Source: Sphingomonas sp. Ant H11 (lineage in GTDB: Bacteria > Pseudomonadota > Alphaproteobacteria > Sphingomonadales > Sphingomonadaceae). From it: a stretch of DNA of 34,921 nt. Position numbers and translations under genes: made by a program. Below, in pieces: positions 9,438 through 18,807 of this stretch. The stretch covers positions 1-34,921 of the forward strand of contig NZ_JSBN01000018.1 in assembly GCF_000797515.1 (NCBI RefSeq), written 5' to 3'. Below the pieces are notes generated by a model that worked only from the letters and a program-made list of their open reading frames with translations, was not told the origin of the DNA and searched no databases. The number at the start of each line of letters is the position of its first letter. The stretch's first letter is position 1.

Positions 9438-11165
9438 TCGCTTCCAGACTCGCTTTTGCTTGTGGCTGCCTCGCGCTGACCGGTGCCACCACCCTGCCCA
9501 AGAAAGGCGAGCCCGCCATCACAGCGCAGACCGCGCGCTCGGGCGGGGTGATCGATCCCGATCAGGCCAAATTGGGCTTCGATGCCGCCGATCTGTCCTT
9601 CGAGGTGTTGCCCGAAACAGAGACGCTGCGCGGCGTGGCGACGCTCAGTTTCACCGCAAAGGCCGCGCTCGACCGCCTTGCGATCGACCTGGACCGCAAT
9701 TTGCCGGTCGATGCCATTGCCATCGATGGCGCGGCGCTCGCGCCCGGCGCGTGGAGCAACCCCGAAGGGCGGCTCGTCATCACGCTCCCGCAGCGCGTCG
9801 CCAAAGGTGGCCATGTCACCGCGCGCATCAGCTATGGTGGGCAGCCGCATGTCGCGGTCAAGGCCCCGTGGGATAGCGGCATGGTGTGGGCGACCACGCC
9901 CGGCGGTGCGCCGTGGTTCGCCACCACCGCCGAGGGCTATGGCTGCGATCTGTTTTGGCCGTGCCTCGATTTCCCGACGGGCGAGCCGGGCGTCGTCACG
10001 CTCCACATCACCGTGCCCAAGGGATTGAAGGCCCCGTCCAATGGCAAATTGCTGGGGGTGGATACGCTGGCCGACGGGCGGACGGTGTGGAACTGGCGGA
10101 TCAAGCACCCCAACACCTATGGCATCGCGCTCAATGTCGGGCCGTATGAGGAAATTTCCGGCGTTTTATAAGAGCCGCTACGGGAACAGCATCCCGATGT
10201 TCTACTGGTATTTGCCGGGCGAGGAGGCCAAGGCCCGCGCGCTCTTCGCTGAGTTTGCCTCGACGCTCGATTTTTTCGAAAGCGAGGTCGGCCCCTACCC
10301 GTTCGGTGACGAGAAGCTCGGCGTGGTCGAGACCCCGCACAAGGGCATGGAGCATCAGACGATCAACGCCTACGGCAACGACTATGCCAAGCCCCCGAGG
10401 GCTTCGACTGGTTGTTCCAGCACGAATTCGCCCATGAATATTTCGGCAATCAGCTGACTGCGGCCAATTGGGACGATTACTGGCTGCACGAGGGCTATGG
10501 CACCTACATGCAGCCGCTCTACGGCCGCTGGCGCGAGGGCGAGGCGCGCTATGCGACGATGCTGGCGGACGAACGCGGCAAGATCGCCAACCTCCGCCCG
10601 ATCATCTCTGGCAAGGTGCGCACCGAGGAAGAGGTGTACGAGGTCGACAAAGGCGGCCCGGGCCAGGACATCTATTACAAGGGCGCGTGGATGCTCCACA
10701 CGCTCCGCACGCTGATCGGCGACCGCGCGTTTCGCGATGTCACACGGCTGGCGGTGTACGGGCGGATCGATCCGCGGCCGGGCAATTTCGCCCCGCGCTA
10801 CGGTTCCACGCTCGAATATGAACGCTTCGTGCGGCGCGTGACCGGCAAGGATTATGGCTGGTTTTTCGACGTCTATCTGCGCGAAGCCGCCCTGCCCGAT
10901 CTGATCGAGACGCGCAGCGCAACGCGCCTCGCGCTGCGCTGGCAGGCACCGGGCGGACGGGTGTTCCCGATGCCGGTCGAGGTGCAGATCGATGGCCGGA
11001 TCGTGAAGTTGCCGATGGCGGGGGGGCGTGGGCAGCCTGCTTGTGCCGAAACGCGCGCATGTGGTGATCGACCCCAAGGCCAAGCTGCTGCGGCGCTCGG
11101 TCGCGATCGAGCAATATCAGGCATGGCGCGATGCGCAGGCGCGGCGGCCGCGCCCCACCAATTGA
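9434..11165 (+). CDS. M1-family zinc metallopeptidase, exported (three frameshifts)
   Basis: A gluzincin aminopeptidase-type enzyme of about 576 residues once corrected. It shows a signal peptide (MIASRLAFACGCLALTGA), an N-terminal beta saddle (VATLSFTAKAALDRLAIDL), HEFAHEYFGNQLT with the two zinc His, the third ligand Glu in WLHEGYGTY, and the transition-state Tyr in DIYYKGAWMLH. The substrate motif reads KGMEHQT instead of the usual GxMEN. The frame breaks three times: an extra T in the run at 10164-10167, a missing C in the run near 10390-10395, and an extra G near 11023-11035. Correcting them gives one continuous family-like protein ending at TGA 11165. The C-terminal ERAP1-like helical domain of long M1 enzymes is absent, as in other short bacterial members. 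It is translationally coupled to the exported protein upstream. Natural substrates are unknown; a periplasmic peptide-processing role is inferred. Confidence 0.87.
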
Positions 11166-11172
11166 CGGACGC

Positions 11173-11190
11173 GTGTTATTTGAATAACAC
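11173..11190. promoter_or_regulatory. Perfect palindrome, candidate operator
   Basis: GTGTTATT and AATAACAC are perfect inverted 8-mers around a TG spacer, in an AT-rich island between the M1 stop and the methyltransferase gene, ending 21 nt before the latter's start. The size and symmetry fit a dimeric helix-turn-helix repressor such as a TetR-family protein. No such regulator is encoded in the window. Confidence 0.5.
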
Positions 11191-11211
11191 AGCGTCGATC
11201 TGGAGGCTATG

Positions 11212-11808
11212 ATGCGATTTCCGACCGATCCTGTTGGACTTCCCGGCTTGATCGCGCTCGGCGTTGGCATGGGCGTGTTTGTGGTGTCGCTGCTCCGCGC
11301 CCGCGCGCGTGGCGTCAAAAGCCCGAAGAGCTCCGATGCGCGGCGCAGCAATGCATCGATTCGGGGGATCGTGGCGCAGGGGATAGGGATCGGCATGGTC
11401 GGATTTGGCCCGATCCGGGTCAGCCTCGATCCCGCCTCCACCACAGCGCTGCTCGAAGGGGCGATCGTGCTGGTGCTGATCCTCGGGGCGGTGTGGCTGT
11501 TCGATTCGTCGTCGCGCGCGATGGGCCGCAACTGGGCCTTGGTCGCGCGCACCCGCAGCGACGGGCACCTGGTGCAATCGGGCCCGTTCGCGCATGTCCG
11601 CAACCCGATCTATGTGGCGATGGCGCTGTTCACGCTGGCGATGGCGATCGCTTACGGCCACACGCTCAACCTGATCGCCGGCGCGCCCTTGTTCGCGCTC
11701 GGCACCGCCATGCGCGTGCGGCACGAGGAAAGCGTCCTGCGCGCGACCTTCTCCGATTACGACGCCTATGCCGCGCGGGTGAAGCGCTTTATTCCCGGCC
11801 TGTTCTGA
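11212..11808 (+). CDS. Isoprenylcysteine carboxyl methyltransferase-like membrane protein
   Basis: A 198-residue integral membrane protein with about four hydrophobic segments (LPGLIALGVGMGVFVVSLL; GAIVLVLILGAVWLF; AMALFTLAMAIAY; LIAGAPLFALGTAM). It has the SAM-binding signature of the ICMT/PEMT superfamily: GPFAHVRNPIY followed by RHEESVLRATFSDYDAYAARVKRFIPGLF, including the paired Glu and the final Arg-Phe-Ile-Pro. Bacteria lack prenylated CAAX proteins, so the methylated substrate is probably a lipid or small molecule; this is inference. The start at 11212 is favoured because GGAGG lies 5 nt upstream; the adjoining ATG at 11209 is too close to it. The palindrome at 11173-11190 suggests independent regulation. 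The gene converges on the DUF4893 lipoprotein gene. Confidence 0.8.
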   Translation: MRFPTDPVGLPGLIALGVGMGVFVVSLLRARARGVKSPKSSDARRSNASIRGIVAQGIGIGMVGFGPIRVSLDPASTTALLEGAIVLVLILGAVWLFDSSSRAMGRNWALVARTRSDGHLVQSGPFAHVRNPIYVAMALFTLAMAIAYGHTLNLIAGAPLFALGTAMRVRHEESVLRATFSDYDAYAARVKRFIPGLF

Positions 11809-11814
11809 CGCGGC

Positions 11815-12489
11815 TCAGCCGGGAATGGCGGGCACTGCCCCCCGCACGACCGGCGTCACCGGCACCAGTTCGTAGATATCGAGCAAGGCCCCCTTCCCCG
11901 CGCGCGTCAGCACCAGCCGCCAGCGGAACGGCGCGACACGCTCGACCACGCCCGCCACGTCCTGCGCGGGATTGACGCTATAGGGTGGCGCGCTGTCAGC
12001 ATGGGCCGGGCGGAAGGTGCCGAGGAAGACCTGTCGCTTGTCGGTATCGGGAAACAGCCAGCCGCCGGGCAGACTGGTGCCGCTCTGCTTGGTGAAGGAC
12101 AGCGCGTGCGTCGTCCCGTCGACCGTGCAGAAATCGGGCTTGTAGGTGTCCAGGCCGTGCGCTCCGCCAAGGCGGACGAGACGGCAATAATAAGGGCCCG
12201 GCGGCAGCGCGGGCAAATCCAGCGCGGCTCCGGGCTGGACCAAAGGGCCCTCCGCATCGAGCTTGGCCTTGAGGCGGACCGGCACCGCAGCGCGTGCGCG
12301 CACCCATGTCGTCGGCAGCGCGTCGAGCCGACTGCGATCTTCGGCTGTCACCGAACCGGCCCATCCGGTCGGCGTGGCGGCAACGTGCGATGTCGCGTGG
12401 GGCCGTGCTGTTCCGGCGGTGCAGCTCGACACGCTCGCCCCAAGGGCAATCAGCGACGTGAGAACAAGGGGCGTCGATACGAAACGCAT
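11815..12489 (-). CDS. DUF4893-type lipoprotein
   Basis: A lipoprotein of about 224 residues. The N terminus MRFVSTPLVLTSLIALGASVSSC is a signal peptide ending in the lipobox VSSC, so it is probably lipid-anchored. The body contains WVRARAAVPVRLKAKLDAEG, GPYYCRLVRLGG and a C-terminal YELVPV segment, which I recognise as resembling DUF4893, a family found mainly in sphingomonads and of unknown function. The start at 12489 is chosen over a longer reading because GGAG lies upstream at normal distance and the signal peptide begins exactly there. Two CtrA-like boxes at 12536-12577 precede it, suggesting cell-cycle-linked transcription. The frame is intact. It ends 6 nt from the convergent methyltransferase stop. 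Confidence 0.75.
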   Translation of the reverse strand: MRFVSTPLVLTSLIALGASVSSCTAGTARPHATSHVAATPTGWAGSVTAEDRSRLDALPTTWVRARAAVPVRLKAKLDAEGPLVQPGAALDLPALPPGPYYCRLVRLGGAHGLDTYKPDFCTVDGTTHALSFTKQSGTSLPGGWLFPDTDKRQVFLGTFRPAHADSAPPYSVNPAQDVAGVVERVAPFRWRLVLTRAGKGALLDIYELVPVTPVVRGAVPAIPG

Positions 12490-12535
12490 TGCGGTCGTTC
12501 TCCAGGATGTCGATGCGTGATGGGCCTTGCAGCGC

Positions 12536-12577
12536 GTTAACAATCGGTAAACGCCAAAGGTTAACGGATGGTAAACG
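12536..12577 (-). promoter_or_regulatory. Tandem CtrA-like binding boxes
   Basis: Two 18-nt direct copies, 12536-12553 and 12560-12577, occur 24 nt apart. Read on the minus strand each fits TTTA-N7-TTAA (TTTACCATCCGTTAACC and TTTACCGATTGTTAAC), one base from the alphaproteobacterial CtrA consensus TTAA-N7-TTAA. They lie 47-88 nt upstream of the DUF4893 lipoprotein start. Confidence 0.6.
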
Positions 12578-12604
12578 ACGCGACGGACGCGCGGTTCCGC
12601 CCGA

Positions 12605-13201
12605 TCAGCTGCGGAGCATCGACCAGAACGCCGGGCCGCCCTTCGGGACGTGCCACGCCTCGGTCACAACGAAGCCGAGGGTAGCGTAGAAGCCCAAATT
12701 CCGCTCGTTGGCGGTTTCGAGGTAAACTGGTCGACCGTCCCCCGCGATCCGATCGAGCCCGGCCTGAACCACTGCACGACCGAGGCCGCGCCCCTGTGCC
12801 GCCGGGTCGCACCCGGCGATATGCAGATACCAGACATCGTCGGAGGGGAGATGCGCATCGATCGCGCTCGACACCGTCAGCGCCCGACCGATCGCCCCGC
12901 CCAAAGCCCGCCACAGCGGCCAGACGTGCAACAGCAAATCGAGCAGCGACGTCTTGCCCAAGCCGGGCGCGCGCCACAGCGTGGCGGCTGCGCCGCCCCC
13001 TGCCACCAGCCGCAGACCGGCCTGCGCATCCGCATCGAACAGCAACGCGAAAAGCCGCGGCAGCCGGAGCGCGCGGTCGGCGGGATCGGGGAAATATACG
13101 CCATCGCCGGATCGTCGGCGAAGGCACGGGCCAGCATCGCCGCGATCCGTCCCCGATCGCGTCGTCAGCGACACCGATCGGGGTGGAACGCGGCGCGAGG
13201 G

Positions 13202-13205
<4 letters not shown>
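12605..13205 (-). CDS. GNAT-family N-acetyltransferase (two frameshifts)
   Basis: The C-terminal half carries the GNAT acetyl-CoA site: [19 protein letters not shown] (motif A, Q-x-x-G-x-G/A) and the [16 protein letters not shown] segment. The N-terminal half is split over three frames. A missing base near 13151 joins VADDAIGD to [19 protein letters not shown], and a missing T near 13097 joins it to [15 protein letters not shown]. Reconstructed length is about 200 residues, typical for this group. The TTG at 13205 overlaps the clpX stop (TTGA), suggesting coupling; a GTG at 13174 is an alternative but loses the MLARAF helix. The substrate is unknown. Its position directly after clpX on the same strand makes it the likely last gene of that transcript. 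Confidence 0.75.
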
Positions 13206-14470
<1,265 letters not shown>

Positions 14471-14615
14471 TCAAACCATCCTTGGCACCACCAATGGGCG
14501 CACATATGCGGGGTGCTATCCTAGACTGACCCCGCGCAATCCGACAATCACCAAAATTGCCGTATGAATACGGTAGCGGGACGCCTTTTCGAAGCCCCGC
14601 CACCTAAAGTCTACC

Positions 14616-15290
14616 TCAAGCCGAAGTCAAAGCCGGTGGCGTGCTCGAATCGTCGGGCAGCGCCGGACGCTTGTCGAACACCTGATCGACCAGACCGAAG
14701 TCCTTGGCCTCATGCGCCTCGAGGAACGTGTCACGGTCCATCGCGCGCTCAATCTCCTCGATCGGCTTGCCGGTGTACTGCGCGTAGAGCGAGTTCATCC
14801 GGTTCTTGATGCGTTGGATTTCCTTGGCCTGGATCTGGATATCCGATGCCATGCCCTGCGCACCGCCCGAAGGCTGATGGATCATGATACGGGCGTTGGT
14901 CAACGCGACGCGCATCCCCGGCTCACCGGCGGCAAGCAGGAAGCTGCCCATTGATGCGGCCTGGCCGATGCACACGGTGCCGACGCGCGGGCGGATGTAC
15001 TGCATCGTGTCATGGATCGCCATGCCCGCCGTGACGACACCGCCCGGCGAGTTGATGTACATGAAGATGTCCTTCTTCGGATTTTCCGATTCGAGGAACA
15101 GCAGCTGCGCGGTGATGACCGCCGCCATATGATCCTCGACGCCGCCCGTTACGAAGATGATCCGCTCGCGCAACAACCGCGAATAGATGTCGAACGAACG
15201 CTCGCCGCGGTTCGATTGCTCCACCACGATCGGCACGAGGCCGTCTTGAATGGGAGCCAGAAAGTCGCCGGTGTCGAACGGATTGCGCAT
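14616..15290 (-). CDS. clpP: ClpP, proteolytic subunit of Clp protease
   Basis: ClpP is the tetradecameric serine peptidase chamber that works with ClpX. The 224-residue protein begins [20 protein letters not shown] and has the catalytic Ser113 in GQAASMGS, His138 in [11 protein letters not shown] and Asp187 in [18 protein letters not shown]-type docking residues are replaced by the usual alphaproteobacterial leader. The start is at 15290, where AAAGG lies 6-9 nt upstream and family homology begins. The reading frame is open far upstream, into the glycosyltransferase, but that apparent fusion results from a frameshift in the neighbour. The tail [16 protein letters not shown] extends slightly past the E. 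coli length. Placed between tig and clpX, it follows the common proteobacterial order. Confidence 0.97.
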   Translation of the reverse strand: MRNPFDTGDFLAPIQDGLVPIVVEQSNRGERSFDIYSRLLRERIIFVTGGVEDHMAAVITAQLLFLESENPKKDIFMYINSPGGVVTAGMAIHDTMQYIRPRVGTVCIGQAASMGSFLLAAGEPGMRVALTNARIMIHQPSGGAQGMASDIQIQAKEIQRIKNRMNSLYAQYTGKPIEEIERAMDRDTFLEAHEAKDFGLVDQVFDKRPALPDDSSTPPALTSA

Positions 15291-15366
15291 GATGAGCCTT
15301 TTAGTCCTTATGCCCCGAGAAGAACGGAAATTCGAACCGCATACATCGGCGCTGGCGGAAACGAGT

Positions 15367-16331
15367 TCAAGCCCCGCCTGCGATGGCACCTTGATCGGCA
15401 CGACGATCGTCGCCGCCCGGCGCACGGTGCGCCAGATACGCCAGTCGCCGCACCTCGCGCGACCGCGCACCACGGTATCGAGGATCAACCCGGTAAACAC
15501 GTTGAGCGCGGCGAGAATCGTCAGCCCGGTCGCCATCACCGCCGTCGGCAAGCGCGGCACCAGATGGGTGTGCATATAGGTGATGACCAACGGGATGCCG
15601 AACGCCAATGCGGCGGCAAACAAGAGGCCCGCGATCACGCCGAAGAACAGGAGAGGCCGCTCGATCCGGTACAGCGTCACGATCGTGCGCGCGATGCGAA
15701 AACCGTCGCGATAGGTGCTGAGCTTCGATTCGGAGCCCTCGGGCCGCGCGAAATAGGGCGTTTCGATCTCCCCCACCGGCATCTTGAGTTCGAGCGCATG
15801 GACGCTGATCTCGGTCTCGATCTCGAAACCCGAGGACAACACCGGGAAACTCTTCACGAAACGCCGTGAGAACACGCGATACCCTGAGAAAATGTCGGTA
15901 AAACTGCGTCCGAACAATTGCGCGAGCAACCCGGTCATCGCCTTGTTGCCGAGCACATGGCCGCGACGATAGGCGGCGGTGACCTGCGTCACCCGGCTGC
16001 CGACGACCATGTCGAGCTGTTCGTCGAGCAAGCGCTGCACCAAAGCGGGCGCGACGGTCGCGTCATAGGTCGCGTCGCCATCGGCCATCACATAGATATC
16101 GGCATCGACATCGGCGAACATGCGGCGGACGACGTTGCCCTTGCCCTGCATCCGCTCGGTCCGCACGATCGCGCCCGCGGCGCGCGCCACCGCCACGGTG
16201 TCGTCGGAACTGTTGTTATCGTAAACGTAGATCGCAGCGTCCGGCAGTGCGGCGCGGAACCCGGCCACCGTCTGCGCAATGGCGGCGCTCTCATTATAAC
16301 AGGGCAGCAGGATGGCGATGCGCGTGATCAT
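15367..16331 (-). CDS. GT2 glycosyltransferase with C-terminal membrane segments (one frameshift)
   Basis: A family 2 glycosyltransferase resembling dolichyl/undecaprenyl-phosphate sugar synthases. It has an N-terminal nucleotide-sugar fold ([20 protein letters not shown]), a DxD-like [11 protein letters not shown] at about residue 85, [19 protein letters not shown], and the acceptor loop [20 protein letters not shown]. Two C-terminal membrane helices follow ([40 protein letters not shown]). The frame breaks near 15459; one missing C restores [19 protein letters not shown] and a stop at 15367, for about 321 residues. Without this correction it reads straight into clpP. The product probably transfers a sugar to a lipid carrier or envelope glycan at the inner membrane; the sugar cannot be deduced. 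It interrupts the usual tig-clpP neighbourhood. The palindrome at 16372-16389 lies just upstream. Confidence 0.85.
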
Positions 16332-16371
16332 GCTCTGCCATAGGGACGAATGGCGATCGGTTCGACCCCCT

Positions 16372-16389
16372 TTGTGTCATTTGACACAA
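16372..16389. promoter_or_regulatory. Palindrome upstream of GT2 gene, candidate operator
   Basis: TTGTGTCA and TGACACAA are perfect inverted 8-mers around TT, 41-58 nt upstream of the glycosyltransferase start and downstream of the tig terminator. The geometry fits a dimeric transcription factor site. The cognate protein is unknown. Confidence 0.45.
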
Positions 16390-16431
16390 GCGCTCCGTCG
16401 CTCGCGCAAATCGATTCCCGCCGAAACGAGA

Positions 16432-16459
16432 TCACCCCCGAGGCAAGCCCCGGGGGTGA
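16432..16459 (-). terminator. Probable tig terminator
   Basis: TCACCCCCG (16432-16440) and CGGGGGTGA (16451-16459) form a perfect 9-bp stem with a 10-nt loop, 25 nt after the tig stop. On the minus strand it is followed by TCTCGTTTCG, a weak T-tract. It would separate tig from the glycosyltransferase and clpP. Confidence 0.6.
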
Positions 16460-16484
16460 CGGATTTTCGTGCTGCGATGAAGGC

Positions 16485-18128
16485 TTATTCCGCTGTGTCG
16501 GCAGCAGCAGCCTTCTTCTTCGCCGGAGCCTTCTTGGCAGGGGCCGGTGCCGCTTCGGCTGCTGCGTCAGCGGCTGGCTCGGCCACCGCGGCCTTCTTGA
16601 CGGGTGCCTTCTTGGTAGCAGCCTTCTTCACCGGCTCAGCTTCGACCAGCTCATCGCCGGGTGCAGCCGGTTCGATATCAGCCGCTTCCATTTCCTTGGC
16701 ATCGTCTGCCGAAGCCTTGGCCTTCTTGGCCGCCGCCTTCTTGGTTGCCTTGGGCTTGTGGTTTTCGTGATCGTGGCTGTGCGTGCCGGTCGAGAAGCCT
16801 TCTTCGCTCTCGATCGCGGCTTCCAGCTCGGCGCGCGTCACTTCGCGATCGCTGACTTCGGCCTTCTCGAACAGGAAGTCGACGACCTTGTCCTCGTACA
16901 GCGGGGCGCGGAGCTGGGCTGCGGCCATCGGCTCCTGCTGGATATATTGCAGGAAGCGCTTGCGATCCTCGGGGCCGTATTGCTGTGCAGCCTGTGCGAT
17001 CAGGCGGTTCATTTCCTGCTGGCTGACTTCGACGCCATTGGCCTGGCCGATTTCGCTCAGCAACAGGCCCAGGCGAACGCGACGCTCGGCGATCTTGCGG
17101 TAATCGTCCCGCTCGGATTCCATCTCGGCCAGTGCTGCTGCCGGATCTTCCTCATGCGTCGCTTCGTGCTGGAGCTGCTGCCAGATCTGCTCGAATTCGG
17201 CTTCCACCATCGACGGCGGCACTTCGAAATCATGGCCTTCGGCAAGCTGGTCGAGCAGCTTGCGCTTCATGTGGGTGCGCGTCAGGCCGTTCAGTTCCTG
17301 CTCGATCTGGCCCTTCAGCAGACCGGTGAGCTGATCGAGGCTCTGCAGGCCAAGCGAGGTGGCGAGCTCGTCGTCGATCTTGGTCTCGCCTGCGGTCTTC
17401 ACGGTCTTGACCGTCAGATCGAAGGTCGCGGCCTTGCCGGCCAGTTCCTTGGCCTGGTAATCCTCGGGGAACGTCACGTTGATCTGGCGCTCGTCGCCAG
17501 CCTTCACGCCGACGACCTGCTCCTCGAAACCGGGGATCAGGCGACCCGAGCCGATTTCGACCGACATGTCCTCGCCAGTGCCACCCTCGAACGCTACGCC
17601 GTCGACCTTGCCGACGAAATCGAGCACGACCAGATCGCCGGTCTTGGCTTCATAAGCGGCATCGGCCTCTTCCCAGCGCTTCTGCTGGTCGGCGAACTTC
17701 TGCAGTTGCTCCTGCACGACGGCCTCGTCTGCGGGAACGGTCAGGCGCTCGAGCTTCAGATTGTCGATCGCAGGCGTCGGCACGTCGGGGAGCACTTCGA
17801 GCTCGACCTTCACATCGGCATCCTTGCCGAGCTCATAGCCGTCATCGAGGCTGACCGAGGGCTGCAGCGCGGGGCGCAGCTTGTGCTCGGCGATCAGTTC
17901 CTGAATGCCCTGCTGGATCGAGGTGTTGAGCGCGTCCTGCATCAGCGCCTCGCCGTGCATCTTGCGCACCAGGTTCGCGGGAACCTTGCCGGGGCGGAAG
18001 CCGGGCATGCGCACCGTCGGCGCAACGCGCTTCAGTTCGGCGTCCACACGCGAATCGATGTCCTTCGCGGTGATCTTCAGCGTGTAGGCGCGCTTCAGCC
18101 CCTCGTTCAACGTCTCGACAGTTTGCAT
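16485..18128 (-). CDS. tig: Trigger factor with Lys/Ala-rich C-terminal tail
   Basis: Trigger factor is the ribosome-bound chaperone and prolyl isomerase. The product starts MQTVETLNEGLKRAYTLKI and has the ribosome-docking signature in GFRPGKVP (about residues 43-50), an FKBP-type PPIase domain (GDLVVLDFVGKVDGVAFEGG ... LIPGFEEQVVGVKAGDE), and the helical C-terminal chaperone arms. It then continues about 110 residues past the normal end with a low-complexity tail: a His-rich HSHDHENH patch, KATKKAAAKKAKA, an acidic stretch, and AKKAPAKKKAAAADTAE. This gives 547 residues against roughly 430-450 in most bacteria. The tail resembles histone-H1-like Lys/Ala repeats and is probably disordered. 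The start at 18128 is where family homology begins. tRNA-Leu lies just upstream on the same strand and may share its promoter. The frame is intact. Confidence 0.96.
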   Translation of the reverse strand: MQTVETLNEGLKRAYTLKITAKDIDSRVDAELKRVAPTVRMPGFRPGKVPANLVRKMHGEALMQDALNTSIQQGIQELIAEHKLRPALQPSVSLDDGYELGKDADVKVELEVLPDVPTPAIDNLKLERLTVPADEAVVQEQLQKFADQQKRWEEADAAYEAKTGDLVVLDFVGKVDGVAFEGGTGEDMSVEIGSGRLIPGFEEQVVGVKAGDERQINVTFPEDYQAKELAGKAATFDLTVKTVKTAGETKIDDELATSLGLQSLDQLTGLLKGQIEQELNGLTRTHMKRKLLDQLAEGHDFEVPPSMVEAEFEQIWQQLQHEATHEEDPAAALAEMESERDDYRKIAERRVRLGLLLSEIGQANGVEVSQQEMNRLIAQAAQQYGPEDRKRFLQYIQQEPMAAAQLRAPLYEDKVVDFLFEKAEVSDREVTRAELEAAIESEEGFSTGTHSHDHENHKPKATKKAAAKKAKASADDAKEMEAADIEPAAPGDELVEAEPVKKAATKKAPVKKAAVAEPAADAAAEAAPAPAKKAPAKKKAAAADTAE

Positions 18129-18189
18129 ACTCAAGTCGTGCCTTTTACAGGAATTTCTGATGGCTACCGCCCGTTTGCCACGGGCGGCC

Positions 18190-18274
18190 TGGTGCGGGCG
18201 AAGGGACTCGAACCCCCACATCTTGCGATGGCAGGACCTAAACCTGCTGCGTCTACCAGTTCCGCCACGCCCGC
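18190..18274 (-). tRNA. tRNA-Leu (anticodon TAG)
   Basis: The minus strand gives a class II tRNA: acceptor GCGGGCG paired with CGCCCGC, anticodon stem GCAGG/CCTGC with loop TTTAGGT (anticodon TAG), a long variable arm ATCGCAAGAT, and T arm GGGGGTTCGAGTCCC. Discriminator A at 18193 is followed by encoded CCA (18190-18192). Total 85 nt. Confidence 0.96.
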
Positions 18275-18300
18275 ATGGGACACCGCCGGTGTGGGGCGCG

Positions 18301-18328
18301 TCTATACCAGCCCTATGGCCGGGGGCAA
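18301..18328 (-). promoter_or_regulatory. Candidate promoter of tRNA-Leu (and possibly tig)
   Basis: On the minus strand TTGCCC (18323-18328) and TATAGA (18301-18306) are spaced 16 nt, and the -10 ends 26 nt before the tRNA 5' end. This is a reasonable housekeeping-type promoter for a sphingomonad. Confidence 0.55.
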
Positions 18329-18405
18329 GCGCGCAAACAGACTGGCTTTATATTGCGCAACCGCCGACGATGCTCGCGCGTTGTTCAGCATCGAGGAGAA
18401 TCATC

Positions 18406-18585
18406 ATGGCAACCACGCCCCCGACCGAATTGCCCCCGTTCCCGAGCCAGCCCGGCCAACCCGATCCGGTGCCCACCGAATTGCCGAGCCCGACGCCCGA
18501 CGTGGACTTCCCCGCTCCCGACGCAACGCCGGGCGACGAGCCGTTCCAGCCGACCGACACCGGCCTGACGGGGGATTTCGCATGA
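18406..18585 (+). CDS. Small proline-rich protein, function unknown
   Basis: A 59-residue protein composed almost entirely of Pro, Thr, Asp, Glu and Phe (MATTPPTELPPFPSQPGQPD, then PTELPSPTPDVDFPAPDATP). It has no hydrophobic core, no membrane segment and no signal peptide, so it is probably disordered. The start is well supported: GAGGAG lies 8 nt upstream of the ATG. Its stop overlaps the next ATG (ATGA), and the downstream gene is equally small and polar, so the two form a coupled pair. I recognise no family. The pair resembles the small hydrophilic genes often found scattered in sphingomonad genomes, but that is an impression. Confidence 0.65.
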   Translation: MATTPPTELPPFPSQPGQPDPVPTELPSPTPDVDFPAPDATPGDEPFQPTDTGLTGDFA

Positions 18586-18785
18586 ACGACGAGATCAACA
18601 AGGGCCCGCTCGACGATCCCCGCGACAACACCGATCCGCGTAGCGACCTCCAGCAGGAAGTCGAAGCCCGCAAGGATGCCGTCGAGCGCGGCGAAGGCGG
18701 CAAGGAACCCGATGCGTTCACCTCCGCCGGGATGCCCGATGGCGTTGGCGGCACTGGCGGCGTGGTGAAGAATCAGGGGGGATGA
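18582..18785 (+). CDS. Small hydrophilic protein, function unknown
   Basis: A 67-residue, strongly charged protein without hydrophobic segments. It begins MNDEINKGPLDDPRDNTDPR, has a short amphipathic stretch (DLQQEVEARKDAVERGEGG), and ends in a glycine-rich tail (GMPDGVGGTGGVVKNQGG) that looks like a conserved motif. The ATG overlaps the stop of the proline-rich gene upstream by ATGA, so expression depends on the same message. Hydrophilin-like or stress-associated behaviour is conceivable from composition alone. I assign no function. A small hairpin (CGGGC/GCCCG, 18786-18801) immediately follows the stop. Confidence 0.68.
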   Translation: MNDEINKGPLDDPRDNTDPRSDLQQEVEARKDAVERGEGGKEPDAFTSAGMPDGVGGTGGVVKNQGG

Positions 18786-18807
18786 CGGGCAGTAACGCCC
18801 GGTCCAG

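Noticed and set aside
14616..16331. Single open frame reading as a glycosyltransferase-ClpP fusion protein
   Set aside because: The residues between the two halves match neither family. A one-base repair near 15459 gives the glycosyltransferase a natural end ([15 protein letters not shown], stop at 15367), and clpP has its own ribosome-binding site and start at 15290.
16350..18785. Plus-strand open frame of about 811 codons opposite tig
   Set aside because: Antisense to the intact trigger factor gene and passing through tRNA-Leu; no start signal and no recognisable domain. Only its 3' end (18582-18785) is a real small gene with its own start.
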